Shown here: in pieces, positions 54,501 through 62,219 of the stretch | How the letters are laid out: each line of letters starts with the position of its first letter | Numbering within the stretch: the stretch's first letter is position 1 | From: Clostridium sp. JN-1 | Lineage (GTDB): Bacteria > Bacillota > Clostridia > Clostridiales > Clostridiaceae | Assembly: GCF_003718715.1 (NCBI RefSeq) | Contig: NZ_CP033465.1 | Coordinates: 2,480,001 to 2,544,000 of the forward strand | DNA length: 64,000 bases | Direction of reading: 5' to 3' | Program-made: the position numbers and the translations under genes | The notes under the pieces: generated by a model | What the model saw: only the letters and a program-made list of their open reading frames with translations | What the model was told of the DNA's origin: nothing | Databases searched by the model: none

Positions 54501-55725
54501 CTTTTACCTCCTGATTTTTTCTGCTTATATTAACTGACACTTGTTCTGGATCCTGAGACACTTTGGTTATTCCATCCGGCAAACTTATGTTTACAGGAAC
54601 GGTATTTTGCCCTTCTTTAACACCACTTAAATCCACAATTGCTGTTATATCACTGTCCTTGAGATTTTGAACAGCATCTTGAGATCCCGTTACAACCAAG
54701 TTAACAGTGCTTGAACTCAAAATTGCATTATAGCTGGCATCTAAATTACTGGTTTGTATATTCACAGTTACTTGTTTTTGCGTACTTTTATTATCAAAAA
54801 AGTTGACTTTTAATTTGACTGTATTTCCGCCGTTTATAAGTATGACTCCTTGAGGCAAAATAACTCTAGCTTCTACTGTATCTTTTCCATTAAGTGTACT
54901 TGCATCTATGCTTTCAGTATTTAATCTTTCCACATTAGCTATTTGCGATTCACTTCCCGTTATATTTACACTAGAGTCTATTGGAACTACTGATTTTATA
55001 CCATAATCATTTAAGTTTCCTGAAATATTTACATTTACCGGAACACTCTTTATTCTTTTGACAGATATAGATATATCCAAATCTTTAGGTTCTATTTCTA
55101 CATTTTTTATTACATTTCCCAACGAATCTTCAGCTCTTAAAGTTACTTTTTTATTTACATCTTCTGAAACGTTTTGGATATTGTATACTGCTTCTGCCTT
55201 TGTAACTTTCTGGATTGCATCCTGTGATCCCTTAATTTTAACTTGGTTTACACTTAGTTCGGGTTTAGCTGCATAAAATCCGCTCTTGGCTTTTCCTAAA
55301 AGTGAGAGTTTAACTGGGACATTCTTACTCTTTAAATCTTCAATTATTACCTTAACCCATAAACTTTCGCTATTTACAATTCTTACAGTAGAAGGGCTCT
55401 TTACTACTTGAACGGGTATTTTATTTTCACCTTTTTTTACTACATAAGTACCTAAATCAGATACAAGTTTAAATTGTGAAGCTTTGACAGCATATAAATC
55501 AGATGCATTTCCCTTTATAGTTAATGTAACACTTAAATTATCTTCATCTATAGGTACGAGATTAGATTGTACAGGTGTATCTTTATTTATAACCTGAACA
55601 GGAACTACAATTTTTCTTTCTCTTACGGGGTTTTCAACATTATATATAAAAAGCCATAATATAAACGATACTATTACACAGCATACCTTTACAACTATTT
55701 GCTGTCTTTTATCTTTTTGATCCAT
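54490..55725 (-). CDS. cdaR: CdaR-like regulator with YbbR repeats
   Basis: This 411-residue protein regulates CdaA in known Firmicutes. It has one N-terminal TM helix (VKVCCVIVSFILWLFIYNV, residues 11-29) and four YbbR-like extracytoplasmic repeats of about 80 residues, each with a VPVxxN or VKVIIE strand pattern. The gene overlaps cdaA by 31 bases and ends over the FAD gene start, so the three are one operon. The protein probably senses the envelope and tunes c-di-AMP production. Start ATG at 55725. Confidence 0.92.
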   Translation of the reverse strand: MDQKDKRQQIVVKVCCVIVSFILWLFIYNVENPVRERKIVVPVQVINKDTPVQSNLVPIDEDNLSVTLTIKGNASDLYAVKASQFKLVSDLGTYVVKKGENKIPVQVVKSPSTVRIVNSESLWVKVIIEDLKSKNVPVKLSLLGKAKSGFYAAKPELSVNQVKIKGSQDAIQKVTKAEAVYNIQNVSEDVNKKVTLRAEDSLGNVIKNVEIEPKDLDISISVKRIKSVPVNVNISGNLNDYGIKSVVPIDSSVNITGSESQIANVERLNTESIDASTLNGKDTVEARVILPQGVILINGGNTVKLKVNFFDNKSTQKQVTVNIQTSNLDASYNAILSSSTVNLVVTGSQDAVQNLKDSDITAIVDLSGVKEGQNTVPVNISLPDGITKVSQDPEQVSVNISRKNQEVKDGH

Positions 55726-56606
55726 TGAACCACCTGCTCTCTAATGGTTAATTTTCTATGCTGTCTTTTCTTTATAATTCTCACTAAAATACTTCGCAGC
55801 TTTTCCTTGGTATAATTTCTAGTCATATTTCCATTTACAGCAAGTGAAATGGTTCCAGTTTCTTCAGATACTACAATTATAAGTGCATCAGATTTTTCTG
55901 AAATACCAATTGCAGCTCTGTGTCTTGTGCCTAGTTTTTTGTTCAATTCGCGATTATTTGTAAGCGGCAGAAAACATCCTGAAGATATTATCCTGTCATT
56001 TCTTATTATTGTTGCTCCATCATGAAGCGGAGTATTTACTACAAATATATTTTCAAGCAGTGCCGATGATACCACTGCATCCAATCTAGTCCCGGTCTTT
56101 ATTACATCTTCAAGTCCTGTAAACTGCTCTACTATTATGAGTGCTCCTGTCCTGCTTACGGATAAATTTCCAACTGCGTTTACAATTTCATTAATTACTT
56201 TTTTCATGGTTTCGTCATCCTCAAACATATGTATATCATTAAAAGCAGTTCTGCCAAGATGTTCTAGTGCACTTCGAATTTCAGGTTGAAATATAATTAC
56301 AAGAGAGAGCACACCTATTGTAATTGTCTTTGACAGTATCCAATTCAGCATTGTAAGATTAAAAAAATTACTTACAGGAATAAGAAATAAAATTAATATA
56401 ATACCTTTCAAAAGCTGTTCAGCCCTGGTTTCTTTTATTAGCATATAACCTTTGTAAAAAATATATGAAACAACTAGTATATCTGCTATTGATGATATAC
56501 TGATATTCCTTACTGAATTGATTACCATGTCTAATGCTTCCACCCATTTCACTCCTTTGTTAAATATGTTGTAACTTATATCACGTACAATATTCTCATA
56601 CTGCAT
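55695..56606 (-). CDS. cdaA: Diadenylate cyclase CdaA
   Basis: CdaA makes c-di-AMP from two ATP at the membrane. The 303-residue protein has three TM helices (ADILVVSYIFYKGYML, GIILILFLIPVSNF, ITIGVLSLVIIFQPEI; residues about 40-115) and a DAC domain with TPLHDGATIIRNDRI and LGTRHRAAIGISEKSDALI (RHR motif). The DGA and RHR motifs, needed for catalysis, are intact. c-di-AMP governs potassium and osmolyte transport and cell wall homeostasis. A c-di-AMP riboswitch lies 120 bases upstream on the opposite strand. The promoter and start are in the same 262-base divergent gap. Confidence 0.95.
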   Translation of the reverse strand: MQYENIVRDISYNIFNKGVKWVEALDMVINSVRNISISSIADILVVSYIFYKGYMLIKETRAEQLLKGIILILFLIPVSNFFNLTMLNWILSKTITIGVLSLVIIFQPEIRSALEHLGRTAFNDIHMFEDDETMKKVINEIVNAVGNLSVSRTGALIIVEQFTGLEDVIKTGTRLDAVVSSALLENIFVVNTPLHDGATIIRNDRIISSGCFLPLTNNRELNKKLGTRHRAAIGISEKSDALIIVVSEETGTISLAVNGNMTRNYTKEKLRSILVRIIKKRQHRKLTIREQVVQWIKKIKDSK

Positions 56607-56728
56607 AATTTTCTCTCTACTTTATACTTAATTATACACTATTTAATAATGCTTTATATCAAAACAAAATCTAATTTATAAAATATTAATAAAAAAAATA
56701 AACTTTTGCATTTTTTTTAAACTATTGG

Positions 56729-56853
56729 TTACACTACCATTAAGCCTAAGTTTTCAATTTCTGTTAAAAACGCGGGGAAACCAGTATTTTTGGGGTGAAT
56801 CGTTTTACGTAGGTTATGCCTTTACCGAACCCGTCAGCTAACCCCGTAGGTAA
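56729..56853 (+). ncRNA. c-di-AMP riboswitch (ydaO-yuaA type)
   Basis: The conserved core GCGGGGAAACC, GGGGTGAATC, a paired spacer, GTAGG and CCGAACCCGTCAGCTAACCC match the ydaO-yuaA class as I know it. Helix P1 is TTAC...CTAC with GTAGGTAA at 56846-56853. No terminator stem fits between it and the next ribosome binding site AGGAGAGG, only a few bases on, so control may be at translation. It would lower expression of the downstream cell wall hydrolase when c-di-AMP is abundant. Confidence 0.92.
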
Positions 56854-56868
56854 AAGGAGAGGATTTAA

Positions 56869-57408
56869 TTGAAGGAAAAACTAATAATTTTTATAATTTT
56901 TACTTTAAGTTTATTAATGTTTATTCCACTTAAAGTCAGTGCCCGGGAAAATAATACTTCCGATATCAACTTATTTAATGAAAATGAAGGAGAACAGGTA
57001 GTCCAAGTTTTTAATTGCTGTGATAAGAAAGTTTATATAACTCAAAAAGACTTAGACTTAATGGCTAAAGTAGTATATGCTGAAAGCAATTGTGAACCCT
57101 TTGAAGGAAAAGTAGCAGTTGCTTCTGTAATTTTAAACAGACTTAAATATCCTGAATTTCCAAAGACGGTAGAAGGGGTAATAATGCAAAAAGGCGCTTT
57201 TTCATGTGTGAATAATGATGGAACAATTTCTGCTCCCCAAAGTGAAGATTGTTATAAGGCAGTTTTGGAAGCCTTAAATGGATCTGATCCAACAGGAAAA
57301 GCTGTCTTTTTCTACAATCCACAAATAGCAACATCTAGATGGATGAAGGACATAAATAAGGAAAATGTAAAAACCATTGGCAATCATGTGTTCTTTACAG
57401 CAAATTAA
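56869..57408 (+). CDS. Cell wall hydrolase, SleB/CwlJ family
   Basis: This 179-residue exported hydrolase has a signal peptide (MKEKLIIFIIFTLSLLMFIP, then KVSA). The Hydrolase_2 domain of SleB/CwlJ amidases or transglycosylases follows (about 65-175, with LMAKVVYAESNCEPFEGKVA, VILNRLKYPEFPKTVEGVI and GSDPTGKAVFFYNPQIA). Glu in YAESN is the likely catalytic acid. The start is TTG at 56869, six bases after AGGAGAGG. It is controlled by the c-di-AMP riboswitch just upstream, in line with other cell wall enzymes under that switch. Germination or vegetative wall turnover are both possible roles. Confidence 0.9.
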   Translation: MKEKLIIFIIFTLSLLMFIPLKVSARENNTSDINLFNENEGEQVVQVFNCCDKKVYITQKDLDLMAKVVYAESNCEPFEGKVAVASVILNRLKYPEFPKTVEGVIMQKGAFSCVNNDGTISAPQSEDCYKAVLEALNGSDPTGKAVFFYNPQIATSRWMKDINKENVKTIGNHVFFTAN

Positions 57409-57414
57409 CATATT

Positions 57415-57453
57415 AAAATATCCCTGGACTTTTTATAATCCAGGGATATTTTT
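57415..57453. terminator. Shared terminator between hydrolase and thioredoxin reductase genes
   Basis: AAAATATCCCTGGA and TCCAGGGATATTTTT form a strong stem with an A/T loop. It lies between convergent genes and reads as a terminator in both directions, ending on the stop region of the reductase gene. Confidence 0.9.
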
Positions 57454-58324
57454 AATTTATTATAGAATCTAAATACGATACAGCATTTAATGCCGCTACT
57501 TGACCTTGACCTGCTGCTTTCATATACTGATATGGTTTTCCAGCACAATCGCCAGCAGCATAACAACCTCTTATACTAGTCTTCATATTTATGTCTACTT
57601 TTATGTGCCCTTTGTCGAGTTCTATTCCAGGAACAAGCTGGCCGGGAGATATACTGTCCTTCAATACAAAAATTCCATCTGTAATTATTTCTTTATTTTT
57701 TAATACAAGTTTTTCTACTTTATCTTTTCCAACTATCTCAAGCGGCATATCTAAAACTACTTCTATATTATCTTTTAAGCTATAATCTGCTTTATACCTT
57801 GGTATATAATATAACTTTGATGCTAGTTCACTTACAAAGTTTGCTTCTTGTTCTGCTTCCCTATTATACCCTATAATTGTTACAACTTTTCCTTTATACA
57901 GCGGTGCGTCGCAGGTTGCACAATATCCTACGCCTTTACCTAGAAGCTCTTGTTCACCTTTTAATGGACTCGTTTGTTCTATACCAGCTGCTATTATAAC
58001 AGCCTTGGATTCATAGTTTTTTTGATTTACTGAGATTGTAAAATAGTCTCCCATGGCATATACGGCATTAACTCTTTCATATATAATATTTATATTCATG
58101 GCATCTATATGACCTTGAAACTCATTTTTTAAGTCCCTTCCCTTAATGTTATAAAATCCAAGATAATTTTTAATAAGTGGGGCTTTATTAAGTTTATGAC
58201 TTAAATCTCTATTTCCAAATACTAAAATATTCTTATTTCTAATCTTTGCATTTACAGCTGCAGATAATCCAGCAGCTCCACTTCCAACTATAGCTATATC
58301 ATATCTATTACTCACTATTTTCAC
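57452..58324 (-). CDS. trxB: Thioredoxin reductase-like flavoprotein, probably ferredoxin type
   Basis: This 290-residue protein has AIVGSGAAGLSAAVNAKIRN (FAD-binding), the redox-active CATCDAPLYKGK and YAAGDCAGKPYQYMKAAGQG as in thioredoxin reductases. The NADPH-domain motifs differ: IIGYNREAEQEANFVSELA replaces GGGDSAxEEA, and YYIPRYKADY replaces the HRRxxxRA arginine motif. Loss of these is a mark of the ferredoxin-dependent flavin thioredoxin reductases of clostridia, which use reduced ferredoxin rather than NADPH. It ends beside trxA with a two-base gap, so the pair is co-expressed. An inactive or NADPH-using variant is less likely. Confidence 0.85.
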   Translation of the reverse strand: MKIVSNRYDIAIVGSGAAGLSAAVNAKIRNKNILVFGNRDLSHKLNKAPLIKNYLGFYNIKGRDLKNEFQGHIDAMNINIIYERVNAVYAMGDYFTISVNQKNYESKAVIIAAGIEQTSPLKGEQELLGKGVGYCATCDAPLYKGKVVTIIGYNREAEQEANFVSELASKLYYIPRYKADYSLKDNIEVVLDMPLEIVGKDKVEKLVLKNKEIITDGIFVLKDSISPGQLVPGIELDKGHIKVDINMKTSIRGCYAAGDCAGKPYQYMKAAGQGQVAALNAVSYLDSIIN

Positions 58325-58326
58325 CT

Positions 58327-58644
58327 CTAGATATAGTTTTCTATAACACCTTTTATTGCTTCTTTTGGTCTAAATCCAACAAGAGTTTTTGCTGGTTTTC
58401 CATCTTTAAATATAATAACTGTAGGTATACTTGCTACCTTGTATTCCATTGATGAAACTGGGTTTTCATCTACATTAAGCTTATAAAATTTAGCCTTTTC
58501 ACCTATTTCACTTGAAATTTCATCAATGACAGGTCCAAGCATTTTGCATGGTCCGCACCAAGGTGCCCAAAAATCTACTACTACAGGAGATGCCTCTTTT
58601 TTAATAACTTTTGAAAAATCAGTATCTTTTATTTCACTTACCAT
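58327..58644 (-). CDS. trxA: Thioredoxin
   Basis: This 105-residue thioredoxin has VVVDFWAPWCGPCKMLGPVI with the active site WCGPC and the cis-Pro segment ASIPTVIIFKDGKPAKTLVG. It reduces disulfides and is recharged by the reductase encoded just downstream. The start follows AGGAGG. The transcript begins at a promoter at 58691-58719 and carries an ATACCC/GGGGTAT dyad over its leader that suggests metal or persulfide regulation. Confidence 0.95.
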   Translation of the reverse strand: MVSEIKDTDFSKVIKKEASPVVVDFWAPWCGPCKMLGPVIDEISSEIGEKAKFYKLNVDENPVSSMEYKVASIPTVIIFKDGKPAKTLVGFRPKEAIKGVIENYI

Positions 58645-58660
58645 AATTTGTTACCTCCTT

Positions 58661-58677
58661 ATACCCTTATGGGGTAT
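58661..58677 (-). promoter_or_regulatory. CsoR/CstR-like dyad in the trxA leader
   Basis: ATACCC, four bases, GGGGTAT on the plus strand is a G/C-tract dyad in an AT-rich context, like operators of CsoR (copper) or CstR (persulfide) repressors. It lies between the promoter's start region and the ribosome binding site AGGAGG. Confidence 0.55.
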
Positions 58678-58690
58678 CTTTATATTTTTT

Positions 58691-58719
58691 ATTTTATAAT
58701 ACTTAATGTATTCAGTCAA
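58691..58719 (-). promoter_or_regulatory. trxA promoter
   Basis: On the minus strand TTGACT (58719-58714), a 17-base spacer, then TAAAAT (58696-58691). Consensus spacing makes this a strong sigma-A candidate. Dyads lie on both sides. Confidence 0.75.
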
Positions 58720-58739
58720 TAGTTTTTAATACATTGCAC

Positions 58740-58760
58740 TTTACACCCCTGGGGTGTAAA
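58740..58760. promoter_or_regulatory. Perfect dyad upstream of the trxA promoter
   Basis: TTTACACCCC, one base, GGGGTGTAAA is an exact 10-bp inverted repeat about 20 bases upstream of the trxA -35 box. It has the same ACCCC/GGGGT core as the leader dyad. It sits three bases after the TPR gene stop but has no T-run, so it does not look like a terminator. Confidence 0.5.
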
Positions 58761-58762
58761 AA

Positions 58763-59995
58763 TTACCAATTTATTATTGATTGAATTAAGGAGTTATTGT
58801 ACATGGATGAAGAATAGTTATCTGCAAGTTTATTTGCATATGTTTTCGCTTTTGTTTTATCTATATCCTTATATATAACTGCTAAATTATATAATACTGT
58901 TTCTTCATAATCTCCACTTGGAAAGTTTTGATCATACTTTTCAAAGTACTTTATTGCATTTTCAACATCTTTTGAAGAATTATAACTAAGACCAAGCATA
59001 TATATTATATGTGAATACAAATAACTTTGTGAGCCAAATTGATATGCTTTAAGTAAGCTATCATTTGCCTTAGAGTAATCTTTATTATTTATAAAATTAC
59101 ATCCATTTGTATAAAAGTATTGTACACCTTCATCGCTTGATAACATTTGTTCTGCACTTGAAATAAGTGCTTTATCATTTACTGATAAACTCTTATCCTT
59201 CCATTTAATAACGCAATCGTACATTGCATCAAAATTTTTATTATCAATATACGTATTTAAGCTCTCTTTTGGAAAAGTCTCCTGTTTTTTTGACACAGCA
59301 GTTTTCTTTTTTTCTGGAGTACTTTTCTTTATATTAGAGGCACTGCTTGAACTTTTATTATTACTTAGCTTTGCCATGTTTCTGTTTGTAAAACTTTTTA
59401 CCGCAAAAAAAACTAACGCAAGCAAAATAATTATAAGCATAAAAATTCCAGCTGCCATACCTGCTCTTTTTAAGCTGTGCTTTTTTTCTACAACTCCATA
59501 TTCTACAAGCATTTTCATATTATTTTTAGCTGTAGAATTATTTTTATCCAGCCTAAATACTTTATCTATACATTCTTGTGCTTTAGTATATTCTGCTTTC
59601 TTTATATAGCATATGGTCTTATAATTATTTACATTTATATAATTATAGTCACTTTCTGAACACACTTTAAGAAGCTCAAGTGCTTCATTTATTTTTAAGT
59701 TTTTTACTAAATTTACAGCATTCATATACCTTTCAAGATTGAGCTCATCTTTTTTACTATCTTCCAGATACTTTTTGGCAACCTTATCCTTGTTTACATG
59801 AGAATTTAACTTCCAAGTTTTTTGTGCACGATCAAGATCTCCATTTAGATAATACAGTAAGCCTTTTAAGTTTAAAGCAGCAATATTTCTAACATCGAGG
59901 CTTGTACTTTTGTCACACAAGCTAATTGCATTATAGATATAACCATGATTATATATTTTTAAAGCTTTTGCATACAGCCTTTTAGACCTATCCAT
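58763..59995 (-). CDS. TPR-repeat protein with one transmembrane helix
   Basis: This 410-residue protein has an N-terminal TPR-like region (KALKIYNHGYIYNAISLCDK, NLKGLLYYLNGDLDRAQKTW, EYTKAQECIDKVFRLDKNNS; residues about 8-165). One TM helix follows (AAGIFMLIIILLALVFFAV, about 187-205). A Ser/Lys-rich linker then leads to a second TPR-like extracytoplasmic or cytoplasmic region (LKAYQFGSQSYLYSHIIYML, AIKYFEKYDQNFPSGDYEET). It resembles scaffolding proteins of the envelope; no catalytic motif is seen. It lies upstream of trxA without an obvious shared transcript. The start ATG at 59995 follows AAGGAG. Confidence 0.8.
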   Translation of the reverse strand: MDRSKRLYAKALKIYNHGYIYNAISLCDKSTSLDVRNIAALNLKGLLYYLNGDLDRAQKTWKLNSHVNKDKVAKKYLEDSKKDELNLERYMNAVNLVKNLKINEALELLKVCSESDYNYINVNNYKTICYIKKAEYTKAQECIDKVFRLDKNNSTAKNNMKMLVEYGVVEKKHSLKRAGMAAGIFMLIIILLALVFFAVKSFTNRNMAKLSNNKSSSSASNIKKSTPEKKKTAVSKKQETFPKESLNTYIDNKNFDAMYDCVIKWKDKSLSVNDKALISSAEQMLSSDEGVQYFYTNGCNFINNKDYSKANDSLLKAYQFGSQSYLYSHIIYMLGLSYNSSKDVENAIKYFEKYDQNFPSGDYEETVLYNLAVIYKDIDKTKAKTYANKLADNYSSSMYNNSLIQSIINW

Positions 59996-60078
59996 GAGTA
60001 TTTCTCCTTAGTTATTTTATTTTAACACTACTATTATATAACAATTAATCCTCACTTAACAAACTTAGATACAATTCG

Positions 60079-60313
60079 GCAGCTTATAATATGCGAAAAA
60101 TACAAAGCATTTTTTTATAGGACGGGATTCAAAGTATAAAGGACAAAGGACAGAGGACAGAGAGGGTTGATTTTTTGCTAACGCAAAAGAATCTTTAAAT
60201 TTATATAAATTAGCAATGTTTCGCTTTAGCGAAACGAGTTATCAAAAATTAAATTAGTTTTCTGACGTAAGGAAGAAAACTTACCTTCTCTGTCCTATGT
60301 CCTCTATTTTTTT
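60079..60313 (+). repeat. P2 palindromic repeat, complete copy
   Basis: TTATAATATGCGAAAAATAC and AAAGCATTTTTTTATAGG open the element. AAAGGACAAAGGACAGAGG and further GGACAGA units follow, then GAGGGTTGATTTTTTGCTAA. The central hairpin GTTTCGCTTTAGCGAAAC and a diverged right arm complete it, ending CTGTCCTATGTCCTC. The right-arm centre differs from the other copies (TTTTCTGACGTAAGGAAGAA) yet is still self-complementary. Confidence 0.8.
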
Positions 60314-60351
60314 GTTCTCTCAAAAATATTGCACTGCAGTTAGCTAAAAAA

Positions 60352-60398
60352 ATAAGAGATTTTGATTATCTTAATATAAGTTAATCAAAATCTCTTAT
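60352..60398 (-). terminator. Terminator likely serving ptsI
   Basis: ATAAGAGATTTTGATTA pairs perfectly with TAATCAAAATCTCTTAT around a 13-base loop. On the minus strand it lies after the relic that follows ptsI, and probably marks the original end of that transcript. Confidence 0.7.
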
Positions 60399-60426
60399 AT
60401 CTATAATAAATTTATATAAGGCTTAA

Positions 60427-60600
60427 GTGAACTCACCCCCACTTACTTCGTTGAAGCGGCGGCTTCGTATTCAATACTCCCAACAGAGCAAGTTTACCTA
60501 CGCTCCAAAGGCAGCACTAACCTTGAACAGTGCCAATTTGAGTTCTTAGCGAGAACCCACCGCACTAGGCGATTGTAATTGTTCTGAACATACCGATGTA
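60427..60600 (-). mobile_element. Relic of an IS200/IS605-type element right end (tnpB 3' part)
   Basis: This 175-base stretch is GC-richer than its surroundings and begins right after the ptsI stop codon. On the minus strand it has nested hairpins: GGTTCT...AGAACTC, GCACT...AGTGC and GAAGC-CGCC-GCTTC. It ends GTGGGGGTGAGTTCAC. The layout is that of IS605-family right ends, where tnpB finishes and an omega RNA scaffold sits. LPLE and similar fragments in one frame recall the Pro-Val-Glu motif of TnpB tails, but no TnpB gene remains. Bases after GAGTTCAC (60426 downward) would be the guide position. The assignment rests on memory of the family and is moderate. Confidence 0.4.
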
Positions 60601-60602
60601 CA

Positions 60603-62219
60603 TTAATTTTGCATTATAAGTTGTTTTGCTTTAAGTATCGAAGACGCACTCATTGAGAATTCATCTAATCCATACTTTACAAGTGTAGGCACAGATTTTT
60701 CATCACCTGCCATTTCTCCACACATTCCGCACCATTTTCCTTCTTTATGTGCAGCTTCTATAGTCATCTTTATAAGTCTAAGTACTGCTGGGTGCATTGG
60801 GTTGTAAAGATATGATACTCTCTCATTCATCCTATCTGCTGCTAAAGTATATTGTATTAAGTCATTAGTTCCTATACTAAAGAAATCAACATATTTTGCA
60901 AGCTCATCTGCATAAACAGCTGCTGCAGGTATTTCAACCATTATGCCGGTTTCTAAATTCTCGTTAAATGCTTTTCCTTCTTTTTTAAGTTCTCCCATGC
61001 ACTCTTTTAGAACTTCTTTAGCTTGAAGGAATTCTTCTAATGAAGATATCATAGGAAACATTATCTTTAGATTTCCAAAAGCTGATGCTCTAAGTAATGC
61101 TCTTAATTGAACTTTAAATATATCTTTTCTATCAAGGCAAAGTCTTATAGCTCTATATCCTAAGAATGGATTCATTTCCTGAGGTAATGGAAGATATGGA
61201 AGCTTTTTATCTCCCCCTATATCCAAAGTTCTTATAACTACAGGTTTTCCATTCATTTTTTCAACTACATATTTATATGATTCAAACTGCTCATCTTCTC
61301 CAGGCATATCTTCTCTATCCATGTATAGGAATTCTGTTCTAAAGAGACCTACTCCATCTCCACCATTTTCTATAACTTGATTTATATCTTCTGCTTTTCC
61401 TATATTTCCTGAAACTTCTACTCTCTTGCCTGCTTTTGTAACAGTTTTAGTTTCTATAAGTTTTTTCAGTTCTTCTTTTTCTTCCATGTATTTTTGCTTT
61501 TTAATCTCATACTCTTTTATAGTATCCTCATCTGGATTTACTATTGCAATTCCCTCTACTCCGTCTACAATTACTGTATCTCCATTTTTAACTTCTTTTG
61601 TTATATCATTAAGTCCTACTACTGCTGGTATCTCTAAAGTTCTTGCCATAATAGCACTGTGGGAAGTTCTTCCTCCTATATTTGTAAGGAAAGCTGTTAC
61701 TTTGCTCTTATCTAACTGTGCAGTATCGGATGGAGTTAAGTCATTTGCAACTATTACTGTATTTTCCTCTATATTATCAGATAACACAGAAACCTTTCCA
61801 GCAAGGTTAGCCATTATCCTCTTTCCAACATCTTTTACATCTGCTCCTCTTTCTCTCATGTACTCATCTTCCATTGCTGCAAATATACCTTCATACATTT
61901 TAACTACATCGTTAAGAGCCTTTTCTGCATTCACCTTATTTGATTCAATTCCTGATTCTACAGCTCCAGCAAATTCTGGATCACCTAAAAGCATCATATG
62001 ACTTTCAAAAACTGCTGCTTTATCTGCTCCAACTTCTTTTTCAGCTTTTTCTTTTATCTTAATCAACTGCTCTTTTGAACTTTTAAGAGCTTTTTTGAAT
62101 CTTTCTTTTTCAAGATTAACATCGTCTATTTTTCTTTCTTCAACTTTTATCTCCGCATCTTCTTTTATTAAGACTTTACCTATTGAATATCCTTTTGATG
62201 CTGCTATACCTTTTTTCAT
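60603..62219 (-). CDS. ptsI: PTS enzyme I (phosphoenolpyruvate-protein phosphotransferase)
   Basis: Enzyme I passes phosphate from PEP to HPr and so drives sugar uptake by the PTS. The 538-residue protein has the N-terminal phosphohistidine domain (GGRTSHSAIMARTLEIPAVV, active His in TSH), LFRTEFLYMDREDMPGEDEQ, VVIRTLDIGGDKKLPY and GIMVEIPAAAVYADEL, and ends GMCGEMAGD with the conserved Cys. It is somewhat shorter than the common 570 residues. No ptsH lies next to it, but the divergent gene has an HPr-like domain. Start ATG at 62219 after GGGAGG. Confidence 0.95.
   Translation of the reverse strand: MKKGIAASKGYSIGKVLIKEDAEIKVEERKIDDVNLEKERFKKALKSSKEQLIKIKEKAEKEVGADKAAVFESHMMLLGDPEFAGAVESGIESNKVNAEKALNDVVKMYEGIFAAMEDEYMRERGADVKDVGKRIMANLAGKVSVLSDNIEENTVIVANDLTPSDTAQLDKSKVTAFLTNIGGRTSHSAIMARTLEIPAVVGLNDITKEVKNGDTVIVDGVEGIAIVNPDEDTIKEYEIKKQKYMEEKEELKKLIETKTVTKAGKRVEVSGNIGKAEDINQVIENGGDGVGLFRTEFLYMDREDMPGEDEQFESYKYVVEKMNGKPVVIRTLDIGGDKKLPYLPLPQEMNPFLGYRAIRLCLDRKDIFKVQLRALLRASAFGNLKIMFPMISSLEEFLQAKEVLKECMGELKKEGKAFNENLETGIMVEIPAAAVYADELAKYVDFFSIGTNDLIQYTLAADRMNERVSYLYNPMHPAVLRLIKMTIEAAHKEGKWCGMCGEMAGDEKSVPTLVKYGLDEFSMSASSILKAKQLIMQN

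Noticed and set aside
60427-60600. rRNA or tRNA fragment, suggested by higher GC
   Set aside because: No tRNA cloverleaf or known rRNA segment could be matched; hairpins fit an IS605-type end better.
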